DNA of 7,526 nt from Acetobacterium sp. (GCA_022013395.1 JAKLQL010000489.1:1-7526); one strand, 5' to 3'. Positions 1 to 6,892 are shown, numbered from the stretch's first letter. Translations and numbers: made by a program. The notes: generated by a model not told the origin, from the letters alone.

Positions 1-1823
1 ATGTAGGTTCTTAGGGTATCTGCCCCAAATTCCTCAATAATCACGTTGGGGTTAACCACATTGCCTTTTGATTTCGACATTTTTTCGCCGTCGTTGCCAA
101 GGATTAAGCCCTGGGCAGTTCGTTTAGCATAAGGCTCGCGCACGGGCACAACGCCGATATCAAAGAGGAATTGATGCCAGAACCGTGAATAGAGCAGATG
201 TCGGGTGACATGTTCCATCCCGCCGTTGTACCAGTCCACTGGCATCCAGTATTTCAGTTTTTCTTCTGAAGCAAAGACTTCGTCATTTTTGTTATCAAAG
301 TACCGCAAGAAGTACCAGCTGGAACCGGCCCACTGAGGCATCGTATCGGTTTCCCGTTCGGCTGGTCCACCGCACACTGGACAAGTGGTTTCGTACCACT
401 CCGGAATGTTGGCCAGCGGTGATTTGCCGGTATCAGTGGGGGTATAGCTTTCCACCATTGGCAGTTCCAGCGGCAGTTGATCTTCCGGCACTGGTACCAT
501 CCCACATTTGGGACAATGAACAATCGGAATCGGTTCGCCCCAATAACGCTGACGATTAAAGGCCCAATCCTTCATTTTATAATTAATGGTTCGTTTGCCC
601 AGTTTTTCATTTTCCAGGAAATCAATGGTTTTTTGAATGGCATCCTTGACTTCCATGCCATTTAAGAAGCCGGAGTTGACCATTTCACCGCTATCGGTAT
701 TGGTATACGCCGCTTCAGTTACATCGCCGCCTTTGATAACTTCGATAATTGGCAGGTCAAACTTCTTGGCAAAATCCCAGTCTCGAGTATCGTGGCCGGG
801 AACTGCCATAATGGCGCCGGTACCATAACCCATCATAACATAGTCGGCAATAAAAATAGGGATTTCGGTATTGGTCACCGGATTTATGGCCTGAATGCCT
901 AAGATTCGGACCCCGGTTTTATCCTTGGCCAGCTGCACCCGTTCAAATTCGGTTTTTCGTTTGGCCTGCTCCTGATAATCCACCAATTCAGCCATATTGG
1001 TAATCGATTCAGCAAGGTCGTTAATCAGCGGATGTTCCGGCGCAATAACCATAAAAGTGGCACCAAACAAGGTATCTGGTCGGGTCGTAAATACCCGTAG
1101 CTCTTTGTCGTAGCCGGCGATGGTAAAGTCGACCTCGGCTCCTACCGATTTACCAATCCAGTTTTCCTGTTCCAAGCGGATCCGGGGCAGATAATCCACG
1201 TCATCCAGACCTTTTAATAGTTCCTCGGCATAGTTTCTAATTTTTAAAAACCAAACGTCTTTTTCCATTTGAACGACTTCACTGCCACAGCGGTCACACT
1301 TGCCGTCCCGGAAGTCTTCGTTGGCCAGCACGACCTTGCAGCCATTGCAGAAATTAACATAGGTACGGTCTCTGAATGCCAGTCCATGTTTGAATAATTG
1401 TAAAAAGATCCATTGGGTCCATTTATAATATTTAGGATCGGTGGTATCGATCTCTTTATCCCAGTCAAAGGCATAACCAATCCGTTTTAACTGATTGGTA
1501 AATACCGCTATGTTTTCATCAGTCACTTCCCGGGGATGACGCCCAGTTTGAATGGCGTAGTTTTCGGTGGGTAAACCAAAGGCATCCCAGCCAATCGGAA
1601 AGAGGACGTTAAAGCCTTCCATGCGCCGTTTTCTGGCAATGACTTCCAGGGATGTATAGGCCCGAACATGACCAACGTGGAGCCCCACGCCTGATGGATA
1701 AGGAAACTCAACCAATCCGTAGAATTTTTCTTTTTTTGAGTTTTCTTCCATCCGGAAGGTCTCATTTTCTTCCCAATACTTCTGCCACTGTTCTTCTATT
1801 CTTTTATGCTCATATGTTGACAT
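1..1823 (-). CDS. leuS: Leucyl-tRNA synthetase, N-terminal 607 residues (3' end outside window)
   Basis: Charges tRNA-Leu with leucine in the cytoplasm (class Ia aminoacyl-tRNA synthetase). The start is ATG at 1823, preceded by GGAGG at 1828-1832 with a 4-nt spacer. Visible parts in order: the HIGH-type signature PYPSGVGLHVGH at residues 41-52; GWDAFGLPTENYAI shortly after; a first zinc module with C159, C162, C176 and C179; the CP1 editing domain with TTRPDT at 246-251 and GTGAIMAVPGHD; a second zinc-like module with C437, C440, C481 and C484; the AGSSWYFLRY motif; and KMSKS at 581-585 (positions 69-83). The family is usually a little over 800 residues, so the anticodon-binding and C-terminal domains lie beyond position 1. 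No frameshift or missing catalytic motif is seen. It is transcribed from the promoter at 1987-2015 through a leader that contains a terminator hairpin, which suggests attenuation. Confidence 0.98.
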   Translation of the reverse strand, partial: MSTYEHKRIEEQWQKYWEENETFRMEENSKKEKFYGLVEFPYPSGVGLHVGHVRAYTSLEVIARKRRMEGFNVLFPIGWDAFGLPTENYAIQTGRHPREVTDENIAVFTNQLKRIGYAFDWDKEIDTTDPKYYKWTQWIFLQLFKHGLAFRDRTYVNFCNGCKVVLANEDFRDGKCDRCGSEVVQMEKDVWFLKIRNYAEELLKGLDDVDYLPRIRLEQENWIGKSVGAEVDFTIAGYDKELRVFTTRPDTLFGATFMVIAPEHPLINDLAESITNMAELVDYQEQAKRKTEFERVQLAKDKTGVRILGIQAINPVTNTEIPIFIADYVMMGYGTGAIMAVPGHDTRDWDFAKKFDLPIIEVIKGGDVTEAAYTNTDSGEMVNSGFLNGMEVKDAIQKTIDFLENEKLGKRTINYKMKDWAFNRQRYWGEPIPIVHCPKCGMVPVPEDQLPLELPMVESYTPTDTGKSPLANIPEWYETTCPVCGGPAERETDTMPQWAGSSWYFLRYFDNKNDEVFASEEKLKYWMPVDWYNGGMEHVTRHLLYSRFWHQFLFDIGVVPVREPYAKRTAQGLILGNDGEKMSKSKGNVVNPNVIIEEFGADTLRTY

Positions 1824-1922
1824 ATTTCCTCCATTTGCTCGTCGGTAACTTTTCTTTATATCAAACAACCTGCTAACAGATTTTTCTCCATTTTGCTGGT
1901 TCACAGACAGTTTTCGGCTGCG

Positions 1923-1953
1923 AAAAAAAAATCCGTTCCCTATAAGGGACGAA
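1923..1953 (-). terminator. Intrinsic terminator hairpin in the leuS leader (possible attenuator)
   Basis: On the minus strand TTCGTCCC (1953-1946), a 5-nt loop and GGGAACGGA (1940-1932) form a stem of about 8 bp with one bulged A and one U-G pair. Nine T's follow directly (1931-1923). The hairpin lies about 30 nt after the predicted transcription start and about 100 nt before the leuS ATG, so full-length leuS mRNA must read through it. Its CGTCCC...GGGA core resembles the terminators of T-box leaders. However, no T-box sequence (AGGGTGG type) and no room for a Stem I domain exist between the promoter and the hairpin. The regulatory signal is not recognised. Confidence 0.65.
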
Positions 1954-1986
1954 CTTTTTCTTGTCTCCTAACGATCTTCATCCCTC

Positions 1987-2015
1987 ATTATAAATAAGGG
2001 CGGATATCCTGTCAA
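1987..2015 (-). promoter_or_regulatory. Consensus sigma-A promoter for leuS
   Basis: On the minus strand TTGACA (2015-2010) and TATAAT (1992-1987) are separated by exactly 17 bp. Both hexamers match the consensus completely. The predicted start of transcription is near 1978-1981, giving a leader of about 155 nt before the leuS ATG. Confidence 0.88.
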
Positions 2016-2019
2016 TGAT

Positions 2020-2048
2020 TTGTGCTTTTTTTTCGCTTATGATATACT
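2020..2048 (+). promoter_or_regulatory. Extended -10 promoter for the racemase-dehydrogenase operon
   Basis: TTGTGC (2020-2025) and TATACT (2043-2048) are separated by 17 bp, with a TG one base before the -10 (extended -10). Transcription would begin near 2055, leaving a leader of about 23 nt. Its -35 lies only 4 bp from the -35 of the divergent leuS promoter. The -35 matches the consensus only at TTG. Confidence 0.6.
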
Positions 2049-2065
2049 GTACCACAGAAAACTGC

Positions 2066-2072
2066 AAAGGAG
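2066..2072 (+). promoter_or_regulatory. Ribosome binding site that sets the racemase start
   Basis: AAAGGAG lies 5 nt before ATG 2078. An in-frame ATG at 2015 would add 21 residues, but it lies inside the promoter region and has no binding site, so 2078 is chosen. Confidence 0.85.
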
Positions 2073-2077
2073 CATTT

Positions 2078-3196
2078 ATGTATCCCTTACTTAAAATCAA
2101 CAAGAAAAAAATCATTGAAAATACCAAAGCCATTATCACACGAACCGAAAAACTGGGGGTTCAGGTCACCGCAGTCACCAAGTGTACCGGCGGCAACCTG
2201 GAAATTGCCCAGGCTTTTTTAGACGGGGGGGCCACCTCGATTGGCGATTCCCGCATTAAAAACCTTAAAAATCTGTCCCCCCTGGCCTGTGAAAAATGGC
2301 TGATCCGGGTTCCCATGCCTAGTGAGGTTAATCATGCCGTTGCTTATGCAAACTTATCTTTAAATAGCGAAATCACAACCATCCGACTCTTAAACCAGGC
2401 GGCCAAAGCCCAAGGGAAAACCCATGATATTCTTTACATGCTTGACCTTGGCGATCTTCGTGAAGGTCTTTTTATCGGCGACGGCAATCCGACAAACGCC
2501 GAAATTGAAGCGCTAATTTCGGACTCCTTCGCAAAACTGGATCAGGATCTTGAGGAAATTAGTACGATGAAAAACATTAGTCTGCGTGGTATTGCCACCA
2601 ACGCTACCTGCGTCGGTGCTACCATTCCAACCCCCCAGACCTTTGGGGCCTTTTTCAAAGTCAAAGACATTCTTGAAGAAAAATATCAGATCCCCTGCGA
2701 GATCATTTCCGGCGGTAATTCCAGCGCCTATTATCTGGTTGATAATGAAACGCTGCCTGCTGAAATCAACAACCTCCGACTGGGGGATGTGATCCTATTT
2801 GGCCGGGAATCCGCCTATTATCACTGCTATGATTACCTCCATCAGGACGCCTTTATTCTGGATGTGGAAATCCTGGAACTTCAAGACAAGCCCACCTACC
2901 CGGTGGGCGAAATCGGCCGCAACGCCTTTGGGGAAATCCCGGACTTTGAGGACAAGGGTATCCGGCGGCGGGCTATCTGCGGTCTGGGGCGCCAGGACAC
3001 CGACACTGACCACATCTTCCCCATTCTTCCCGGACTGACTATCGTCGGTTCCAGTTCCGACCATCTGGTTATCGACGTCACCGACGCCGAGCTAACCTAT
3101 CAGGTTGGCGACATCATCAGCCTGCGCTGCGATTATGTGGGAGCCCTTCACGCTGCCACCTCATCTTATGTTGACAAAATTGTTATCACCCAATAA
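2078..3196 (+). CDS. PLP-dependent alanine/ornithine racemase family enzyme (Orr-like), 372 aa
   Basis: Fold-type III PLP enzyme expected to interconvert the D and L forms of an amino acid in the cytoplasm. The N-terminal TIM barrel carries the cofactor lysine K35 in AVTKCTGGN, in place of the alanine racemase KANAYGHG pattern. It is followed by IGDSRIKNLKNL (55-66), DLGDLREGLF (123-132), TNATCVG (174-180), the phosphate-binding-type SGGNSS (211-216) and NLRLGDVILFGRE (232-244). The C-terminal beta domain ends in VGALHAATSSYV. This signature set matches clostridial ornithine racemase (Orr) better than Alr. The protein is about 20 residues longer than I recall for Orr, with the extra length around residues 133-160. 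No oraS/oraE ornithine aminomutase genes lie nearby, so ornithine as the substrate is not assured. The downstream dehydrogenase is 32 nt away and probably co-transcribed. Confidence 0.88.
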   Translation: MYPLLKINKKKIIENTKAIITRTEKLGVQVTAVTKCTGGNLEIAQAFLDGGATSIGDSRIKNLKNLSPLACEKWLIRVPMPSEVNHAVAYANLSLNSEITTIRLLNQAAKAQGKTHDILYMLDLGDLREGLFIGDGNPTNAEIEALISDSFAKLDQDLEEISTMKNISLRGIATNATCVGATIPTPQTFGAFFKVKDILEEKYQIPCEIISGGNSSAYYLVDNETLPAEINNLRLGDVILFGRESAYYHCYDYLHQDAFILDVEILELQDKPTYPVGEIGRNAFGEIPDFEDKGIRRRAICGLGRQDTDTDHIFPILPGLTIVGSSSDHLVIDVTDAELTYQVGDIISLRCDYVGALHAATSSYVDKIVITQ

Positions 3197-3214
3197 ATAT
3201 AAAGAGAATCAGAC

Positions 3215-3220
3215 AAGGAG
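3215..3220 (+). promoter_or_regulatory. Ribosome binding site that sets the dehydrogenase start
   Basis: AAGGAG lies 8 nt before ATG 3229. A TTG directly upstream at 3226 is in frame but is a weaker start, so ATG 3229 is preferred. Confidence 0.75.
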
Positions 3221-3228
3221 AATTATTG

Positions 3229-4347
3229 ATGAAAGACGAAACCACCTACCGTATCCCCTTTGACATTTTGGAAGCATTCATGACTGATGCCTTAAAAGGT
3301 ATCGGGGTTCCCGAAGAAGACGCCAAAATCTGTGCCGATATCTTGATTACCTCCGATAAACGGGGGATTGATTCCCACGGCATCGGCCGGTTAAAACCGA
3401 TTTACTATGATCGAATTAAACAAGGCATCCAAAATCCGGTGACAGAATTTGAAATCGTTAAAGACACCTTCACCACCGCCGTGATTGACGGACACGATGG
3501 CATGGGCCATGTGATTGCTAAAAAAGCCATGCAGATGGCCATTGATAAGGCTAAGGTTTATGGCATGGGGATGACCGTGGTCCGAAATTCCACCCACTAC
3601 GGTTTTGCTGGTTACTATCCGTTGATGGCCATCGAAAATAACATGATCGGGATGACCGGCACCAATGCCCGACCATCCATTGCCCCAACCTTTGGGGTTG
3701 AAAACATGCTGGGAACCAACCCGATTACCGTTGGCGTGCCCAGTGACGAACCCTTTCCTTTTGTTTTAGATTGTGCCACTTCCGTCTCCCAACGAGGAAA
3801 AATCGAAGTCTACGATCGCGAAAACAAAGACCTTCCCGATGGTTGGGTCATCGACCGCCAGGGCAACAGCCGGACTGATACCAAGCAGATTCTCATCGAC
3901 CTTGTCAAAGGCGAAGCGGCCCTGACACCTCTGGGCGGCATCGGCGAAGACACCGGCGGTTATAAAGGATATGGTTATGCCACCTTTGTGGAGATTTTAT
4001 CATCCGCTCTCCAGACTGGCTCGTTTTTAAAGGGACTGCTGGGTTTTGACGCCAACGGTAAGGCTCAACCCTACCATTTGGGACATTTCTTTATTGCCAT
4101 CAACATCGAAAACTTTACCGAACCCGAATCCTTTAAGAAAATCACTGGTGATATTCTAAGAGACCTGCGCGCATCCGATAAAATGCCCGGCCAGGAACGA
4201 ATCTACACTGCTGGCGAAAAAGAATATGATGCCTGGCTGGATCGTAAAGACAAGGGTACCCCGGTTAACGATGCCTTGATCAAAGATATTCTGGATATTA
4301 AGGCCGAACTTGGTCTGGATCAGTACCAGTTCCCTTTTGAAAAATAA
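3229..4347 (+). CDS. Ldh-family NAD(P)-dependent oxidoreductase (malate/L-lactate dehydrogenase type 2), 372 aa
   Basis: Belongs to the Ldh_2 family, whose members reduce 2-oxo acids or cyclic imino acids with NAD(P)H (malate and sulfolactate dehydrogenases, ureidoglycolate dehydrogenase, diketogulonate reductase, piperideine/pyrroline-2-carboxylate reductases). Family hallmarks are present and intact: DSHGIGRL (48-55), RNSTHYGFAGYY (119-130) with the conserved His123, GTNP (162-165), DCATSVSQRGKI (181-192), GWVIDRQGN (205-213) and GGYKGYGYA (243-251). Length is normal for the family. The substrate cannot be read from these motifs. Pairing with an amino-acid racemase suggests work on an amino-acid-derived oxo or imino acid, but this is inference. 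No promoter is visible in the 32-nt gap after the racemase; the gene is followed by a strong terminator. Confidence 0.9.
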   Translation: MKDETTYRIPFDILEAFMTDALKGIGVPEEDAKICADILITSDKRGIDSHGIGRLKPIYYDRIKQGIQNPVTEFEIVKDTFTTAVIDGHDGMGHVIAKKAMQMAIDKAKVYGMGMTVVRNSTHYGFAGYYPLMAIENNMIGMTGTNARPSIAPTFGVENMLGTNPITVGVPSDEPFPFVLDCATSVSQRGKIEVYDRENKDLPDGWVIDRQGNSRTDTKQILIDLVKGEAALTPLGGIGEDTGGYKGYGYATFVEILSSALQTGSFLKGLLGFDANGKAQPYHLGHFFIAINIENFTEPESFKKITGDILRDLRASDKMPGQERIYTAGEKEYDAWLDRKDKGTPVNDALIKDILDIKAELGLDQYQFPFEK

Positions 4348-4371
4348 GTTATTCTAAATAGTACTGAAAAC

Positions 4372-4409
4372 AAAAAGAAACGGCTGCAATCGCAATCCGT
4401 TTCTTTTTT
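4372..4409. terminator. Bidirectional intrinsic terminator between convergent genes
   Basis: AAAAAGAAACGG (4372-4383) and CCGTTTCTTTTT (4397-4408) form a perfect 12-bp stem around a 13-nt loop. The 3' arm runs into a T6 tract on the plus strand, and the mirror arm supplies T5 on the minus strand. It lies 24 bp after the dehydrogenase stop and 25 bp after the rubrerythrin stop on the opposite strand, so it can end both transcripts. Confidence 0.9.
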
Positions 4410-4433
4410 ATTGGTTTTCTATTTCTCTATTTT

Positions 4434-5030
4434 TTAATAGGTTTCTGCAAATAATTCAAAATAGTCCCGCGCATGTTTACAGGCGGGGCATAATTCTGGT
4501 GCTTCTGCACCTTCATAAATGTAACCGCAATTGCCGCATTTCCACTTAACGTCGCTGAACCGCTTAAAGGTTCTCCCTAGTTCGATGTTTGCAGCCAGTT
4601 TTAAATAGCGGGTTTCATGAGCTTTTTCAGCAACGATGACCTCGAGCCACGTTTCAGCAATTTCGTCGAAGCCTTCCTGTTTTGCAATTTCGGCAAACTT
4701 CGGATAGAGTTCGCTCCATTCTTCATTTTCTCCGGAAGCTGCATGTAATAAATTGTTTTTGGTATCCCCAAGCGCGACCGGGAAGGTTGCATTAACCGGA
4801 ATTTCAACTGCATTACCAGTCGTATATTCATTAGCAGCGATGTGTTTGTAGAACAATTCACCATGTTCTTTTTCATTGCCCGCTGTTTCGGTGAAAATTT
4901 CGCTGATTTGAACGAAACCTTCTTTTTTGGCAATTGATGCAAAAAATGTATAGCGCATTCTTGCCTGAGATTCACCTACAAAAGATGCCATTAAATTAAG
5001 TAATGTTTGTGTTCCTTGTAATTTACCCAT
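4434..5030 (-). CDS. rbr: Rubrerythrin with C-terminal rubredoxin domain, 198 aa
   Basis: Non-haem di-iron peroxidase that reduces hydrogen peroxide in the cytoplasm of anaerobes, taking electrons through its rubredoxin centre. The four-helix ferritin-like domain shows the expected iron ligands: E20 in GESQARMRY, E53 and H56 in NEKEH, E101 and E104 in GENEEW, and E135 and H138 in AEKAH. The C-terminal rubredoxin-like domain has C165/C168 in WKCGNCGYIYEG and C181/C184 in CPACK. Order and length are those of classical rubrerythrin, not the reverse form. The start ATG 5030 has GGAGG at 5036-5040 with a 5-nt spacer. A perfect PerR-type operator just upstream predicts repression in the absence of peroxide. 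The gene ends at the shared terminator. Confidence 0.97.
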   Translation of the reverse strand: MGKLQGTQTLLNLMASFVGESQARMRYTFFASIAKKEGFVQISEIFTETAGNEKEHGELFYKHIAANEYTTGNAVEIPVNATFPVALGDTKNNLLHAASGENEEWSELYPKFAEIAKQEGFDEIAETWLEVIVAEKAHETRYLKLAANIELGRTFKRFSDVKWKCGNCGYIYEGAEAPELCPACKHARDYFELFAETY

Positions 5031-5041
5031 TTTTTCCTCCT

Positions 5042-5056
5042 TTATAATGATTATAA
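5042..5056 (-). promoter_or_regulatory. PerR-type operator upstream of rubrerythrin
   Basis: TTATAATGATTATAA is a perfect 7-1-7 inverted repeat and an exact match to the PerR box consensus TTATAATnATTATAA known from Bacillus and used in clostridia. It lies just downstream of the predicted start of rbr transcription and one base upstream of the ribosome binding site. A bound repressor there would block elongation or clearance. No perR gene is in the window. Confidence 0.85.
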
Positions 5057-5067
5057 ACTTACTTTAT

Positions 5068-5096
5068 ATTATATACCAAGATTGACCGAATGCAAA
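5068..5096 (-). promoter_or_regulatory. Probable rubrerythrin promoter
   Basis: On the minus strand TATAAT (5073-5068) is a consensus -10. The -35 is weak: TTTGCA at 5096-5091 with a 17-bp spacer, or TTGCAT one base closer. Transcription would start near 5061, placing the PerR box at roughly +5 to +19. The PerR box itself contains another TATAAT, so the true -10 could differ. Confidence 0.6.
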
Positions 5097-5105
5097 CATA
5101 TTTAA

Positions 5106-6887
5106 TCAATCTAACTTGTTGAGTGCATCAATAAATTGAATGAGCGCCTGTGCCGCCAGGAATGGACCATCCTGTTCATACCCGGGGATCCCCAGCTGGG
5201 TTCGGATCATCCCAATTTGAACCCCGGTTTCCTTCATTTTCTTGAAAGTTTTCTTGGCGATTTTTTCATGTTCTTCTTTTAATTGCACGGCACCAAAGGG
5301 ATTAGCAAAATAAGTAGTGGTAATCCCAACTTCACCGGTTGTCCCTTTTGCCATTCGTTTTCCTTCAGAAAAAACCGCATAGGCTTCATCTAAATCATCA
5401 AACAACTCAATCGGTGGTGCCGCTTCGCTAATTTCTTCATAGTTATTAATATAGAAAACAAAATCCACTCGCGTCGATTTTGAGATTTCTTCATAGGACA
5501 TTTGCGGAACAATGACCCGGGCATTGACAATATTCGGATTCATAAAAATACTCCGGTCCATGGTGCTATAGGCGTATCCCGGCTGGAGATCATCCAGACG
5601 AACAAACGCTCCGATTTCCGTTCCCACTGCCATCAATTCGCCTTCTTTGTTAAAATGGAGCGAGCCCATGTCATCAATGAGAATGTCAAAATCGCAAGCC
5701 AGCTCTTTGGGTAGCTTATTGATGGCTTCGAGGGTTTCCGATTTTCCAGCACCACTATCACCGATCAACATAACATTAGCAGATTTTTTCCCGCCAACTC
5801 GGATTTTTGCAAAGGCACCATGAACTGGCATGGCTTTCATTTCAATCTGAATAATATTATGAAGGGTTAGCATCATTTTTTTCATATAACCAAAGTAGTC
5901 AATCTGTGGCAGGTCGGGAATCAGGCCATAGTATACATCATCTTCTTTGGTTACAAATCCCAATTTTTCATCTTCTTCAAAAAGTACCTCGTCCAAGCCA
6001 AAGAAAACAACTGCAGCTGGTTTTTCTTTTGTGAATTCTTCAGGCGTTGCCATTTCAAAAAGGTTGAATAAGCCTGCCCCAAGCGCCAGATATTCTTTTT
6101 GAACATAAACGATGGCAAGCAAACGGCCTACTTTCATAGGAATCGCAAACCATTCATCACAGTCGAGATAAAATTTTTGTAAAATCCGTTTGTCCTTTAC
6201 CGGAAAGATGCCATCCCGTTTGCTGGACTGGGTCTAGACAATGACCGGCGGTTCAAAGATCGCCTCCCAGACATAGGGAACATTGTAAAGTGAATCATTC
6301 TTACTTTTAACCCCACGATCAAATTCAAATTTATCGGCTAAAAATGCTACCTGGGCACCACTGGGCAGTTGACGATAAATACTGACACTTTTTCCCGTAA
6401 CATTAAAATGGATATTACGATAGAGATCCAAAACCATTTTTTTAAAGGCATCATTGTTTGAGGCTAGCGAATAAGCCTTCGAACGCTTGGTGTTTTCATC
6501 AGGACTGTATTCATCGGTTTTAATCATAAATCGCTGAATACTTCGCCAGTAGTTGTAAAAGCCTTCCAGAAAACCCAAAAAGAGTTGTGAATACTCTTCA
6601 TAGGTAAATTGAATATCAAAATACCCCGAGCGGATGATCTCATCCAATGAATTAATATTGAGCAGATAAACAAAATCGATAAAGGCACTTTCATTGAATT
6701 CGCCCTTTTGATTTTCAAAAGGTTCCAAGGTCTTTAACAGATAGGATTTTTTTACGGTGAGTTCGTCAATAAAGGTTTTAATCAACTTTTTGAAAAGGTT
6801 GGACTTAATAATCTGGCCAAAATTTGTGAATTTCAAATCACCTTTAATTAATGCTGTCCGTTCCAAATTAATGTTTTTTGATTCCAT
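5106..6887 (-). CDS. HPr kinase/PEP carboxykinase-like P-loop protein, interrupted by in-frame TAG (593 codons before the final stop, amber included)
   Basis: Uncharacterised clostridial family, often auto-labelled phosphoenolpyruvate carboxykinase; true function unknown. Reading from ATG 6887 (AGGAGG at 6893-6898) gives 217 residues, then TAG at codon 218, then the same frame runs on to TGA at 5106-5108. The first half contains FYNYWRSIQRF and IYRQLPSGAQ, which I recall as conserved in this family. The second half contains WFAIPMKVGRLLAIVYV, IDYFGYMKKMMLTLHN, a Walker A motif GDSGAGKSE (about 376-384), IDDMG (about 404-408) and RSIFMNP. The HGAF...GDSGAGKSE...IDD order matches the HPr kinase/PEPCK fold. 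It lacks the usual HprK length and the PEPCK substrate motifs were not found, so neither activity is claimed. If TAG stops translation, the product is a 217-residue fragment lacking the P-loop. The 343-residue stretch from ATG 6137 has no ribosome binding site. It probably shares an operon with the HAD gene 9 nt upstream. Confidence 0.8.
6234..6236 (-). other. In-frame amber (TAG) codon inside the P-loop gene
   Basis: The codons around it read V-I-V-TAG-T-Q-S. Between TAG and the next ATG (6137) lie 32 sense codons with no ATG, GTG or TTG. They include the family-like stretch DEWFAIP, so coding similarity continues right through. Amber decoding as pyrrolysine, a nonsense mutation (a single change from a TAT/TAC or CAG codon) and a sequencing error all fit the sequence alone. 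Confidence 0.9.
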
Positions 6888-6892
6888 TGTTT

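Noticed and set aside
254..1876. Several open frames overlapping leuS on both strands (for example 254-523, 637-828, 1652-1876)
   Set aside because: They lie out of frame within a clearly conserved leuS coding region and have no recognisable domain or ribosome binding site.
1856..1891. Minus-strand mini-ORF MEKNLLAGCLI with three leucines in the leuS leader, resembling a leader peptide
   Set aside because: It has no ribosome binding site and lies downstream of the terminator hairpin, so it cannot control that hairpin in the classical way. Three leucines in 11 codons can occur by chance.
1824..1990. T-box riboswitch before leuS
   Set aside because: The terminator core looks T-box-like, but the AGGGTGG-type T-box, specifier loop and Stem I are absent and there is no space for them after the promoter.
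2015..2077. 21-residue hydrophobic N-terminal extension of the racemase from ATG 2015, resembling a signal peptide
   Set aside because: The ATG lies inside the promoter region, upstream of the predicted transcription start, with no ribosome binding site. ATG 2078 has a clear AAAGGAG and matches the family's N-terminus.
2586..3081. Open frames on both strands inside the racemase gene
   Set aside because: They are shadows of a well-conserved coding frame, with skewed proline/threonine- or glycine-rich composition and no start signals.
5106..6137. Separate 343-residue gene starting at ATG 6137
   Set aside because: There is no ribosome binding site, family-like sequence continues upstream of the ATG, and the frame joins that of the 217-residue part through one TAG.
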